Positions 8,864 through 17,881 of a stretch of DNA of 64,000 nucleotides are shown here, in pieces. Numbering within the stretch: position 1 is the stretch's first letter; the number at the start of each line of letters is the position of its first letter. Source of the stretch: Sphingobacteriales bacterium 44-15 (GTDB taxonomy: Bacteria; Bacteroidota; Bacteroidia; Chitinophagales; Chitinophagaceae). The notes beneath the pieces are model-generated. The model saw nothing but the letters and a program-made list of their open reading frames with translations. It was not told the origin of the DNA and did no database searches. Position numbers and translations under genes: made by a program. The stretch spans positions 73,645-137,644 of the forward strand of contig MKWG01000030.1 of NCBI GenBank assembly GCA_001899685.1, read 5' to 3'.

Positions 8864-10903
8864 TTATTTTTTCATTGTCTCCAGCTTCTTTTGCATGGCA
8901 AACATCTCGTCCCTCAATCTTGCCGCTTCCATAAAGTCAAGGTCACGGGCTGACTTTTCCATATCCTTTTTAATTTTAGCAATGGCTTTCTCCATTTTAG
9001 GTACAGTCTGGTAGTCTTCCTGGTCTTCAGCGGCAACGGTCACCAGCTCGTCATCCGGGGCAAGCGCATAAGGCTTTTTTACATCATACCCCTTAATGTC
9101 AAGCACAGAGGTCTGGGCAAAAACCTGTTCTTTTGATTTCTTTACGGTTGTGGGTATGATATTATGTTCAGTATTATAAGCAACCTGCTTTTCTCTCCGG
9201 CGCTGGGTTTCATCAATCGTCCGCTGCATGCTTTCCGTCATCTTGTCTGCATAAAATATTACCAGCCCGTTCACATTTCTTGCTGCGCGGCCTGCCGTTT
9301 GCGTAAGGGATCTTTCATTCCGGAGAAACCCTTCCTTATCCGCATCTAATATAGCTACAAGCGATACTTCCGGCAGATCCAGCCCTTCCCTGAGCAGGTT
9401 CACACCTACCAGCACGTCAATCTCGCCCAGCCGCAACTGGCGGAGTATCTCCACGCGGTCGAGCGTATCTACTTCACTGTGGATATACTTTGATTTGATA
9501 TTGATACGATGCAGGTATTTATCCATTTCTTCGGCCATGCGTTTGGTCAGGGTAGTTACCAGCACACGGTCTCCCTGTGTTATCCGTTTGTCAATCTCAT
9601 CCAGCAGATCATCTATCTGGTTAACGCTGGGCCGTATCTCAATAGGCGGATCGAGCAATCCTGTGGGGCGCACGATCTGCTCCACTACCACACCGCCTGT
9701 TTTTTCCAGCTCGTATTCACCGGGAGTAGCCGAAACATAAATCGTCTGGTTGAGCATGGATTCAAATTCATGAAAATTCAGGGGCCGGTTGTCCAGCGCC
9801 GAAGGAAGCCTGAAGCCATAATCCACCAATACAAGCTTCCTGCTCCTGTCCCCCCCATACATACCGCTGACCTGCGGTATGGTCTGATGGCTTTCATCAA
9901 TTACGCAAAGAAAGTCTTTGGGAAAATAATCCAGCAGGCAGAAGGGCCTTGTGCCGGGCGCACGGCGGTCAAAGAAGCGGGAATAGTTTTCCACGCCGTT
10001 GCAATAACCCAGCTCACGGATCATTTCCACATCGTAATTCACTCTTTCGCTGAGGCGCTGCGCCTCAATATATTTTCCCGTGCTTTTAAAATACTCTACC
10101 TGTCCTGCCATTTCATCCTGTATCTCGACCAGTACCTGCTGCAGCATGTCTTTAGGAGCGAGATAAAGATTGGCAGGAAATATGGCCGCGTTCTCCACTG
10201 CCGCTATACGCTTGCCGCTATTGATCTCAAGCGTTTCTATCGCTTCTATTTCATCACCGAAGAAACTGATACGATATCCAAAGTCCATATAGGGCAGGTT
10301 TATATCCACCGTATCCCCTTTGACCCTGAAAGTGCCACGGGTAAAGTCTCCCTGCGTGCGGGTATATAAGGAATTCACCAGCGCATGCAGGAATCCCTGC
10401 CTGCTGATCACCTGCCCCTGGTGGATGCGCACGATACCGTTTTCAAATTCTGCGGGGTTACCAATGCCGTAAATGCAGCTCACCGATGCTACCACAATGA
10501 TATCTCTTCTCCCGCTCAGCAATTGCGCCGTAGCCTGCAACCGCAGCTTATCCAGCTCTTCGTTGATAGAAAGATCTTTTTCAATATAGGTATCGCTGAC
10601 AGGCATATAAGCTTCAGGCTGGTAATAGTCGTAGTAAGAAACAAAATAACCTACAGCATTCTCTGGAAAAAATTGTTTGAATTCCCCGTAAAGCTGCGCC
10701 ACCAGCGTCTTGTTGTGCGTAAGCACCAGCGTGGGACGCTGCACATTCTGAATGACATTGGCTATAGTAAAGGTTTTTCCGGATCCCGTAACACCTAACA
10801 GTGTCTGGTCTCTTTCTCCCTGCAATATTCCTTCCGTAAGCTGCCTGATGGCTTCAGGCTGATCGCCGGAAGGCTTATATGATGACTGTAATTTGAAAGG
10901 CAT
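8864..10903 (-). CDS. uvrB: excinuclease ABC subunit B
   Basis: 679 residues, full length. Motifs in order: Walker A GVTGSGKT at about 39-46; the beta-hairpin that clamps DNA, YYDYYQPEAYMP; the DESH-type helicase box CVIDESHQ; VSATPGEYE; the helicase C-terminal motif QTAGRAARN; and a C-terminal UVR domain (last 40 residues, with KMEKAIAKIKKDM and EAARLRDEM) that contacts UvrC. It works with UvrA, encoded 25 kb away at 35915-38755, in nucleotide excision repair. Unlike the layout in many genomes, its downstream neighbour is a ParA ATPase gene. Confidence 0.98.
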   Translation of the reverse strand: MPFKLQSSYKPSGDQPEAIRQLTEGILQGERDQTLLGVTGSGKTFTIANVIQNVQRPTLVLTHNKTLVAQLYGEFKQFFPENAVGYFVSYYDYYQPEAYMPVSDTYIEKDLSINEELDKLRLQATAQLLSGRRDIIVVASVSCIYGIGNPAEFENGIVRIHQGQVISRQGFLHALVNSLYTRTQGDFTRGTFRVKGDTVDINLPYMDFGYRISFFGDEIEAIETLEINSGKRIAAVENAAIFPANLYLAPKDMLQQVLVEIQDEMAGQVEYFKSTGKYIEAQRLSERVNYDVEMIRELGYCNGVENYSRFFDRRAPGTRPFCLLDYFPKDFLCVIDESHQTIPQVSGMYGGDRSRKLVLVDYGFRLPSALDNRPLNFHEFESMLNQTIYVSATPGEYELEKTGGVVVEQIVRPTGLLDPPIEIRPSVNQIDDLLDEIDKRITQGDRVLVTTLTKRMAEEMDKYLHRINIKSKYIHSEVDTLDRVEILRQLRLGEIDVLVGVNLLREGLDLPEVSLVAILDADKEGFLRNERSLTQTAGRAARNVNGLVIFYADKMTESMQRTIDETQRRREKQVAYNTEHNIIPTTVKKSKEQVFAQTSVLDIKGYDVKKPYALAPDDELVTVAAEDQEDYQTVPKMEKAIAKIKKDMEKSARDLDFMEAARLRDEMFAMQKKLETMKK

Positions 10904-11117
10904 AACCTGATAAAAAATAAGATCATAAAATTAAGGCAATTAGGGGTGAATGGTGAAAAGTGAATGGTGAAAAAAACATCAATCCGCTCCGGCAAAAGCT
11001 GCTCACGGATATGCAGATGAACGGAGCGTCGCCACTATCGCCCGATAGCAGCACTGCGGCCGGTAACCCAAAAAAAATCTGATCATACTGTAAAATATCT
11101 TCCTGTCGAAAGCTTTG
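10904..11117. other. intergenic gap with GTGAAAAGTGAA-type repeat
   Basis: 214 bp upstream of uvrB and downstream of the NIPSNAP gene. Bases about 10946-10972 hold a degenerate tandem of GTGAATGGTGAAAA units, the reverse complement of the TTTCACCATTCACC words seen at 25975-26005. No gene or convincing promoter is seen. Confidence 0.4.
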
Positions 11118-11912
11118 TCAGAAATCGGAATAAGGAGTGGCCTTCATCAATATGGGCTCTGCTTTGGATACATTGTGCTGGTATTCGGGTTTGGCCGACA
11201 GGGTTTTCCATTCGGCATCACCTCGAAAAGTATTCCAGTGCGCTTCCCTTGACGCCATATCATCGAAGCTCGTCATATACATTAGGTTGGGCATGCGGCT
11301 GCCGCTGATCACGCTACCATAAAAAACCGCATTGAACCCAAGCCGTTTGAAGAGGGGTATCTCGCCTCCTTCGTTGAACATCTGCACCTTGTTGCGAAAA
11401 AGATTGTCTGTAGGGCTTTCATAGCTCCTGAGCTCGTATACATGTTCTTCCTTTGCTGTTTTCAGTTGCGGCAGGTTCATTTGCGGCGCCAGCGGAAAGG
11501 CTTCAATGAGAATGTTCTCCATCCGTACAAAAGGCGGATCGTTGTAGGGAGCATTGAGAAAGGCTTTGCCCGCGGTAGTAAATGTATTATTGCCGAGCAA
11601 GGCAGTTGGCCGCTCCACGATCTCCTGCAGCGATTTTCCACGCACAAATACATATATTCTTTTATCAGCGGCAGTATCGTTGGACAGAGGTTTAAATACA
11701 CCTATATGTTGTATACCGGAGGCATGCAGCGCCGGAAGGTAAGCCTGCTGCAAAAAATTATCAATTGCCGTTTCCTGAGCGGCGCTGGCGAAGTGATATA
11801 CTTTTATTTCGTAAAATTCACGAGGTGGTTTTTTCTCATTGGCCCTGCCTGCGGCAAATAATACCGGGAGCGCAATGAACGCAGGCAACAGCTTTTTGAA
11901 TATAACAGTCAT
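11118..11912 (-). CDS. NIPSNAP-family secreted protein
   Basis: 264 residues with an N-terminal signal peptide (hydrophobic stretch to about residue 25). Two NIPSNAP/dimeric alpha-beta-barrel units are visible: about 32-135, opening FYEIKVYHF, and about 155-262, opening VYELRSYE with the typical W..F.GD.EW segment near the end. NIPSNAP domains have no settled biochemical role in bacteria, though exported versions are common in Bacteroidota. The gene stands alone between uvrB and the sialidase, all on the same strand. Confidence 0.85.
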   Translation of the reverse strand: MTVIFKKLLPAFIALPVLFAAGRANEKKPPREFYEIKVYHFASAAQETAIDNFLQQAYLPALHASGIQHIGVFKPLSNDTAADKRIYVFVRGKSLQEIVERPTALLGNNTFTTAGKAFLNAPYNDPPFVRMENILIEAFPLAPQMNLPQLKTAKEEHVYELRSYESPTDNLFRNKVQMFNEGGEIPLFKRLGFNAVFYGSVISGSRMPNLMYMTSFDDMASREAHWNTFRGDAEWKTLSAKPEYQHNVSKAEPILMKATPYSDF

Positions 11913-12029
11913 GGCAAAACGAATTTTGATAAAGCTAATTCTTTTTTATGGAATGCGATCAGGCCTTTGGGCAACAATAGTGTAGCCCAATTGCCCCTTA
12001 GTGTGCCCGCAGTTAGTGGTATGAGTGAA

Positions 12030-13154
12030 TCATTTTCCTTTTATATCCGACAAAGGAATTTCCTGGAAAACAATGCCTTCATAGGGATTCTCTATTCCGC
12101 CTTCATAAAAACAAGCGAGATTACCATTGGGAAGTACAACCAGATTGGAGTACGCAGACGGACCTTCATGTAATACCTTGCTGTACTTCCAGGTTTTACC
12201 GTTATCAAAGCTTAGTCTAACAGTCATGTTCACCCGCTTTTCCCTATTTGCAGGGTTTGAAAAAGCCAATACCTTTTTACCTGCTTGTTTATAGCTTAAC
12301 AGGCTTCCCTGGCATACGGGCTCGATCAACGCCGGATCACCTTTCAAATCCGACCAGGAATGTCCTCCGTCTTTACTAATGGAAACCTGCCTTAAACGGG
12401 TATTATTATAGTTACGCATATTGAGCATAAGGTTTCCACCGGATAATTCGGCCACAGTACATTCATTTACCTGGTCTTGTGGTGTACTGTTGCCCGGTTT
12501 CCAGGTCTCCCCGCCGTCATCTGAATAAATAGCGTGAGAATAGTATTTTTTTGATGCTGCCTCAATATGATCGCAGGGAATTACGAGACGTCCTTTATAT
12601 TTCCCCCTCTGTATCTGTATGCCATTTACAGGGCCGGTGGCATACCATGTCCAATCATCTTTTTTCGTATCTTTTGTTATATCTCTTGCTGCCGACCAGG
12701 TTTTGCCGTCATCAGTTGATTTGAGAACAAACACCCGGCGTGTATCCTTACTTTGTAATGCAATTATATCTTTTTCGTGATCTGTTCCGAGGTTCCAGGT
12801 AGAAAGCAGAATAATCTTTCCTGTATTTCTGTCTACTACAGGAGCAGGGTTTCCACAGGTGTTCTCTGCATCATTCCAAACTACTTCAACCGCTCCCCAT
12901 GTTTTCCCCCCGTCTGCAGACCGCTTTAATACCAGGTCAATATCTCCTGTATCACTGCAGCCGTTTTTCCTGGCTTCGGCAAAAGCCAGCAGGGTTCCAT
13001 TGTTCGTTACTACTATTGCAGGTATCCTGAAGCACTTATAGTCACTTTCACCTGGTTTGAACAAATGATTTAATTCCTGGGATTTAAGCATTTGCGCTGA
13101 CAGAATCATGAAACAGCATAATAATTTTTGAGAGACGGCCTTACAATTATACAT
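12030..13154 (-). CDS. exo-alpha-sialidase, GH33-type
   Basis: 374 residues with a signal peptide. Family hallmarks: the FRIP motif at about 42-45 holding the first arginine of the carboxylate-binding triad, the FAEAR glutamate shortly after, and five Asp-box/BNR repeats (SADGGKTW, STDDGKTW, SDDGGETW, SKDGGHSW, SFDNGKTW) marking the six-bladed propeller. A conserved FYEGG precedes the C-terminus, as in bacterial neuraminidases. It should release terminal sialic acid from glycans in the periplasm or outside the cell. The context supports glycan use: a GH20 hexosaminidase and a GH109-type enzyme lie within 22 kb. A perfect GTAATT-N5-AATTAC inverted repeat lies 5 bp upstream of the start. Confidence 0.9.
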   Translation of the reverse strand: MYNCKAVSQKLLCCFMILSAQMLKSQELNHLFKPGESDYKCFRIPAIVVTNNGTLLAFAEARKNGCSDTGDIDLVLKRSADGGKTWGAVEVVWNDAENTCGNPAPVVDRNTGKIILLSTWNLGTDHEKDIIALQSKDTRRVFVLKSTDDGKTWSAARDITKDTKKDDWTWYATGPVNGIQIQRGKYKGRLVIPCDHIEAASKKYYSHAIYSDDGGETWKPGNSTPQDQVNECTVAELSGGNLMLNMRNYNNTRLRQVSISKDGGHSWSDLKGDPALIEPVCQGSLLSYKQAGKKVLAFSNPANREKRVNMTVRLSFDNGKTWKYSKVLHEGPSAYSNLVVLPNGNLACFYEGGIENPYEGIVFQEIPLSDIKGK

Positions 13155-13158
13155 CGCA

Positions 13159-13175
13159 GTAATTTTTATAATTAC
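13159..13175. promoter_or_regulatory. inverted repeat just upstream of sialidase start
   Basis: GTAATT, 5-bp spacer, AATTAC: a perfect 6/6 inverted repeat ending 5 bp upstream of the sialidase ATG. It could be an operator or simply a palindrome in AT-rich DNA. The rest of the 228-bp gap (13155-13382) shows no gene. Confidence 0.3.
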
Positions 13176-13382
13176 AATTTATTGGTCATAAATCTTTTTC
13201 AAAGCTCTTACTTCATCAAAAATGCCGAACCTTTTAGCATGCGGTACAACCGTGGCTTTCTATTATATACTTCAACATCATCGGCATCAGCATATCTCAA
13301 AAACAATATAATATTTGCAACTGTTTCAATGTTGACGGATCATCCCCATCTTCATAATGATACACCGCAATACGCTGAGCAA

Positions 13383-13766
13383 TCAATGCTCTCTTTTTCT
13401 CACTACCAGGAACCAGTCATTATCCAGCGGGAGATAGCCGTAATCGTAACAATAGAAATACTGCCTGCCGGTTCTGGTGGTATAGATATGCGTATGATAC
13501 CTGAACCGGAACCCCAGTTGCAACAGCTTCTCCCCGGTAGTTTTTACTACATCTTCGTGGGATGGTAAAAGAGATTCCAGGGCCTTCCTGTTTTTAAGAA
13601 GGGCAGTGTTGATATTCCTGATAGCGCCGCTGTAATTGTCTTTTGATTTTTGCTGGTTATTGTAGTTGTTCCGGCAATAATCATTGCAAAATTTCTTATC
13701 GGCTCTGCCTTTTAAGACACTGCCACAGGCAAGGCAGTTCCTTTTGGGGGTGTTTTCTGTTAGCAT
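13383..13766 (-). CDS. small zinc-ribbon protein, unknown function
   Basis: 127 residues. The N-terminus carries CLACG and, 14 residues on, CNDYC (C-x2-C ... C-x3-C), a zinc-ribbon pattern seen in DUF2116-like and other small Bacteroidota proteins. The C-terminal half (about 80-127) is rich in aromatic residues (FRYHTHIY, YFYCYDYGY, NDWFLVV). A role in nucleic-acid binding is plausible only from the ribbon. It is divergent from ssb, sharing a 208-bp gap with an inverted repeat at 13804-13825. Confidence 0.7.
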   Translation of the reverse strand: MLTENTPKRNCLACGSVLKGRADKKFCNDYCRNNYNNQQKSKDNYSGAIRNINTALLKNRKALESLLPSHEDVVKTTGEKLLQLGFRFRYHTHIYTTRTGRQYFYCYDYGYLPLDNDWFLVVRKREH

Positions 13767-13803
13767 GGTAAATATTTATACAACTAATATACAATACTTT
13801 ATC

Positions 13804-13825
13804 CGTGTACAAACGATTATACACG
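13804..13825. promoter_or_regulatory. CGTGTA-N10-TACACG inverted repeat (candidate operator)
   Basis: Perfect 6-bp arms around a 10-bp spacer in the gap between the zinc-ribbon gene and ssb. It is 38 bp upstream of the former and 150 bp upstream of the latter. The 22-bp size suits a dimeric regulator. No regulator gene adjoins it, so the assignment is inference. Confidence 0.35.
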
Positions 13826-13974
13826 TTTATCTTCGGGAGTAAGCAGTTAAGTACCGGCTATTATTACTGAGCGCGCTCATCTTTGTGTTGTCAGCCGGCA
13901 TTGACGTCACCGGCGGATTGAAATAACAATCATTACAACCGCCCCGCTATATGCGGTGCACAAAATCTAAGATT

Positions 13975-14322
13975 ATGAACGCACTTAAAAACAGGGTTCA
14001 GCTTATCGGCAATCTCGGTAATGCACCTGAAGTAAAAACATTTGAAAGCGGTAAAAAAGTAGCCAATTTTCGCATCGCTACCTCTGAAATATACCGCAAC
14101 GCGAAAGGAGAAAGGGTAAAGGAAACGCAATGGCATAATGTGGTAATGTGGGGGAAACTGGCGGAAATAGCCGAAAAACACCTTGCAGTCGGGAAAGAAG
14201 TGGCCGTGGAAGGCAAGCTGGTAAACCGCCAGTATACAGATAAGGAAGGCAACAAAAAGTACTTTACCGAGATCCAGGTGAATGAAATGCTGATGCTGGG
14301 GACGAATGCAGCAGAGGCATAG
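13975..14322 (+). CDS. ssb: single-stranded DNA-binding protein
   Basis: The ATG at 13975 starts the standard MNALKNRVQLIGNLG OB-fold opening, giving 115 residues; the frame is open from 13951 but the extra 8 residues do not fit the family. The OB-fold core (about 3-105) is complete, with the WHNVVMWGKLAE segment. The protein ends EMLMLGTNAAEA directly after the fold: there is no glycine/proline-rich linker and no acidic DDDIPF-type tip, so partner recruitment through that tip is not expected. Short SSBs of this form are common as secondary copies in Bacteroidota; the main copy may lie elsewhere. Confidence 0.93.
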   Translation: MNALKNRVQLIGNLGNAPEVKTFESGKKVANFRIATSEIYRNAKGERVKETQWHNVVMWGKLAEIAEKHLAVGKEVAVEGKLVNRQYTDKEGNKKYFTEIQVNEMLMLGTNAAEA

Positions 14323-14343
14323 GAGCTATCAGCTTCCGGCTTT

Positions 14344-14369
14344 CAGCAACAGGTGAAAACCTGCTGCTG
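14344..14369 (+). terminator. hairpin downstream of ssb
   Basis: An 11-bp stem with one mismatch around a GAAA loop (CAGCAACAGGT / ACCTGCTGCTG), 22 bp after the ssb stop. There is no T-tract, so it may protect the 3' end or act as a weak terminator rather than a classical intrinsic one. Confidence 0.4.
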
Positions 14370-14471
14370 ATTAGCCCGCGTTGCAGGCAGTATGGATCAG
14401 TGTGTGTAAGTTCATTTTGGTGAATCTCATCGCTGATCCATATCTTTTTATTCCATTAACAGAGAGTATTA

Positions 14472-14710
14472 TATGTCAAACGTGAAATGTGAGACATGAA
14501 AGCGCGCCTGCTAAACATGGGATATACCCATTAGATTTCTTTGTGGTCTTTGCCAGCCCGATCTGAAGATCATTCAGGCGGGCGAAAAACCTGACTGCCG
14601 ACAGGCAGGCTTTGTATTACCTTTGCGGTTATTTTTTACCGCAAAGCACGCCAAGGGTTACGCCCGCCTGAATGACTAGTCAGGCAGGCAAAGAGCGCAA
14701 AGCCGGGCGT
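14472..14710. repeat. cluster of degenerate intergenic repeats
   Basis: This part of the 616-bp gap between ssb and the helicase is made of short degenerate words. TATGTCAAACGTGAAATG at 14472-14489 recurs exactly at 51687-51704. CTTTGTGGTCTTTGCC and CCGCAAAGCACGCC words follow, and the hairpin-like pairs CAGGCGGGC and GCCCGCCTGAATG flank about 80 bp (14576-14667). No coding potential is seen. Confidence 0.55.
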
Positions 14711-14767
14711 GTATATGGCTTTCGCAATCAAAGCATATCACTTTATTTCTGGAACACAGAACTACAA

Positions 14768-14874
14768 GAGCCGTAGGCTCGGTAGCATATTGTTCCAACG
14801 GATTTCAATCCGTTGCACATTTCCGCTTGCGAAAAATTGAAATACACCCAAAACGTAACTGAGCCCTACGGCTC
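14768..14874. repeat. palindromic REP/MITE-like module
   Basis: A compact 107-bp element. The left end is GAGCC-GTA-GGCTC (14768-14780). A perfect palindrome CAACGGATT-TC-AATCCGTTG lies at 14796-14815, and the right end is GAGCC-CTAC-GGCTC (14861-14874). The ends are near inverted repeats of each other. GCGAAAAATTGAAATAC inside it (14829-14845) is repeated exactly at 23-39 of the window. The layout resembles a REP-type or miniature inverted-repeat element; no transposase is encoded. Confidence 0.6.
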
Positions 14875-14938
14875 CGTAAAATTAATTGTAGCTTTGAAAA
14901 CACAAACACCGCAAACACCACGATAAAATTATATTGCA

Positions 14939-17470
14939 TTGGCTTCATTTACTCCCGATACCGATAATGAAATGTTTCAACTGGCGGTACAGCTCGTCAA
15001 TCAAACCAACCGGAATATATTCCTCACCGGCAAAGCAGGTACCGGTAAAACGACTTTCCTGAAATATATCCTTGACAATTGCCCCAAGCAAACAGCTGTA
15101 GTAGCGCCCACAGGAGTGGCTGCCATCAATGCAGGCGGGGTGACCATCCATTCCTTTTTTCAATTGCCGCTCCAGTCTTATGCAGCGGAGTCTGCCGGGC
15201 GGGATCCTGAAGGAAAGATCATCAACAGGCACGAACTGCTTTCGCGGCTCCGTGTAAACCGGGAAAAGCGGAAAGTGTTCGGACAGCTCGAATTACTGAT
15301 CATTGACGAGGTAAGCATGGTGAGCAGCGATGTGATGGATGCGGTGGATGCCGTGCTGCGGTATGTAAGGCGCAGGCCGTATGAGCTTTTCGGCGGCGTG
15401 CAGGTGCTGATGATCGGCGATTTGTTTCAACTGCCGCCGGTAAGAAAAGAAGATGTATGGGAAAAGCTGTCTGCCTATTATAAAAGCAATTTCTTTTTTG
15501 ACAGTCATGCTATACAGGAGCAGCTCCCGCTGTATATTGAATTCAATAAGATCTACCGCCAGCGCGATGAAGCATTCATCAGCCTGCTCAACCAGGTAAG
15601 GAATAATGCGCTCGATGCTGCTGGGATGGGCATACTGGAAAGCCGCTTCGAAGCAGGCCTGCATACCAGGACGGATGTGCACGATGACTATATTATTTTA
15701 ACTACACATAATCATACAGCAAGGGAGATCAATACCGCGGCATTGAGCCGCATCGAGGCAAAACCGTTTTCTTATACCGCAGCGGTAGAGGATGATTTTA
15801 ATGAAAGCGCTTATCCCGCAGATGAAATACTGGAGCTAAAAGAAGGCGCACAGGTAATGTTTATCAAAAACGACAGTGAGCAAAGCAAACGGTTTTATAA
15901 TGGAAAAATCGGTACCGTATCAAAGCTGGAAAAAGATAAGGTATGGGTGAAGTGCAAAGCAGATAGCGGGGAAATAGAGGTGAAACGTGAAAAATGGGAA
16001 AATATACGCTATACCCTGAATAAGGAAACCCAGTTGATGGAGCCGCATGTTATCGGGGCTTTTTCCCAGTTCCCGTTGCGGCTGGCATGGGCTATTACCA
16101 TTCACAAAAGCCAGGGGCTAACCTTTGAAAAAGCTGTGATAGATGCCGGCCGCGCATTTGAAGGCGGGCAGGTATATGTGGCGCTCAGCCGCTGCACCAG
16201 CCTTGAAGGAATGATACTGAAAACACGCATCAACGCTGACCGGCTGTCGGTAAATGAGCATGTCATGCGCTTTTTCAAGTATTGCACTTCGAATGCCGAA
16301 ACGCTTAAGAATGATCTTGGTCTTGCCCGCCGGGAATACCAGCGGAGCATGCTTGTCAATACATTTGATATCAGCGGAGTGCTCGGTACCGCCGGGGAAC
16401 TGCAGCAGTATCTCTTGGAACACTCCTCTTCTTTTACGGCAGAGGCTGCACCGTGGCTGGCAGAAAGGATAGCCGAATTAAACATGGTGCAGGATCATGC
16501 CAGGCGCTTCCAGGATTGGATACATGCCCAGTTCAGGCTTCCCGGCACCCCTGAAGATAATGCGCTGCTGCAGCAAAAAATAAAAGATGCCATCGCTCAT
16601 TTTGATAAACACTTCTCGGATATTATAAACAAACTGACCCATTCGCCGGCACAAACGGACAGCAGACAGCATGCAAAGGAATACAACGATGCGGTGCGTG
16701 AAATATGTACGGGGCTGTCTTTGAAGCGATTCCTGTTCCAGGGATTCGGAGGAAAGCTGGATATAAATGCCTGGCATGACAGGAAGCGAAAATTTATCAC
16801 CCCGGCTTTTGCCGTAAACGCTTACGCCGGCGCTTCATCGCAAAAAACAGAAAGCGCTCATCCCGAATTGTACCTGCAGCTCAAAGCCTTACGGGATGCC
16901 GTTTGCGCCCAGGAGCAAACCCCTATTTATTATGTTGCCGGCAGCGTTACCTTAAATGAAATGACACGCTACCTGCCGCTGACCCTGGCCGATCTCAGGA
17001 AAATAAATGGTTTTGGCGATGCCAAGATCAAAAAATACGGCAATGACTTTCTGGAGGTAATAGTGGCGTATTGCCAGGAAAAGGGACTCGTTTCATTGAT
17101 CCATGAAAAGAAAGAGAAAAAGGAGAAAAAGGAGAAAAAAGCAAAAGAGGAAACTGCCGGAAAAAAAGGAGACACCCATGCCTTATCCTTTCAAATGTAC
17201 AGGGCAGGAAAAAGCATAGCCGAAATTGCTAAAGAAAGAAACCTGGCGATTCAAACCATTGAAGGGCATCTTTCGAAGTACGTCCAAAGCGGCGAGCTTG
17301 ATATTACCGGGTTCGTTTCCTCCGAAAATATCACATTGATCGAAGCTGCGCTGAAAGACTTCAATGGCGGCTCCATCACTCCCATAAAACAGGCGCTTGG
17401 CGACAATATAAGTTTTGGAGAAATACGAATGGTGATGGCAGCGATGGAAGCTGAGAGACAGAAAGGATAA
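14939..17470 (+). CDS. PIF1-like helicase with HRDC and C-terminal HTH domains
   Basis: 843 residues from a TTG start giving MASFTPDTDNEMF; a shorter start at ATG 14972 is possible. Residues about 1-440 form a superfamily 1B helicase of the PIF1/RecD type: Walker A GKAGTGKT at about 31-38, Walker B LLIIDEVSM at about 121, AWAITIHKSQGLTF and VYVALSRC near the end of the motor. The region 640-720 fits an HRDC domain (LKALRD...TLNEMTRYLPLT...INGFGDAKIKKYG). A lysine/glutamate-rich linker (about 722-740) precedes a helix-turn-helix tail (AGKSIAEIAKERNLAIQTIEGHL) like that at the end of RecQ helicases. The likely role is unwinding of structured DNA in repair or replication. Confidence 0.88.
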   Translation: MASFTPDTDNEMFQLAVQLVNQTNRNIFLTGKAGTGKTTFLKYILDNCPKQTAVVAPTGVAAINAGGVTIHSFFQLPLQSYAAESAGRDPEGKIINRHELLSRLRVNREKRKVFGQLELLIIDEVSMVSSDVMDAVDAVLRYVRRRPYELFGGVQVLMIGDLFQLPPVRKEDVWEKLSAYYKSNFFFDSHAIQEQLPLYIEFNKIYRQRDEAFISLLNQVRNNALDAAGMGILESRFEAGLHTRTDVHDDYIILTTHNHTAREINTAALSRIEAKPFSYTAAVEDDFNESAYPADEILELKEGAQVMFIKNDSEQSKRFYNGKIGTVSKLEKDKVWVKCKADSGEIEVKREKWENIRYTLNKETQLMEPHVIGAFSQFPLRLAWAITIHKSQGLTFEKAVIDAGRAFEGGQVYVALSRCTSLEGMILKTRINADRLSVNEHVMRFFKYCTSNAETLKNDLGLARREYQRSMLVNTFDISGVLGTAGELQQYLLEHSSSFTAEAAPWLAERIAELNMVQDHARRFQDWIHAQFRLPGTPEDNALLQQKIKDAIAHFDKHFSDIINKLTHSPAQTDSRQHAKEYNDAVREICTGLSLKRFLFQGFGGKLDINAWHDRKRKFITPAFAVNAYAGASSQKTESAHPELYLQLKALRDAVCAQEQTPIYYVAGSVTLNEMTRYLPLTLADLRKINGFGDAKIKKYGNDFLEVIVAYCQEKGLVSLIHEKKEKKEKKEKKAKEETAGKKGDTHALSFQMYRAGKSIAEIAKERNLAIQTIEGHLSKYVQSGELDITGFVSSENITLIEAALKDFNGGSITPIKQALGDNISFGEIRMVMAAMEAERQKG

Positions 17471-17881
17471 GGGGTAGCTGATACCTGCAGCAGCTCTCTT
17501 CAGGTTTACACAGGGCAGTGCCAAAGGTGAAAAGTAAAAACCCGTTCCATATCTCACATCTCCTACCCGACATTTCACGTCTCACATTTCACAGCAAAAT
17601 ACAGACATCATCAGTTGATTTAATATCAGCGCTATCAAAAGCGTAAATTCCAACAGCTCTCCTTTTATATATTATTTTTTGATCTTTTTTTTATTCCATT
17701 TTTTATAAATGTTAAAAAAGTATATACTTTCATTTGATTATTGAATTTTTTTCGAAAAGGGCATTGATAAATTTACTGTGATAAGAAATTCTTAACGGCA
17801 GGTTTACTATTACTTAATAAGCCAAACAGGATTTCTGATTAACAAATTTGTGTTTAGTTTAAATACCAAATACTAATACTT
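17471..17881 (+). promoter_or_regulatory. upstream region of the susC operon
   Basis: 411 bp without a gene. The first part (17520-17600) holds degenerate GTGAAAAG and CATTTCACGTCTCACATTTCAC words. From about 17620 it becomes strongly AT-rich. GTTAAAAAAGTATATA at 17711-17726, followed by CTTT, recurs at 33017-33032 upstream of the GH109-type gene, and its TATA-CTTT part resembles the Bacteroidota -7 box TAnnTTTG. A second candidate is TAAATTTA at 17768-17775. Which one is used cannot be told. Confidence 0.4.

Noticed and set aside
9509-10369. Long plus-strand frame opposite uvrB (286 codons)
   Set aside because: It lies wholly within the antisense of uvrB, has shadow-like composition and no recognised motif.
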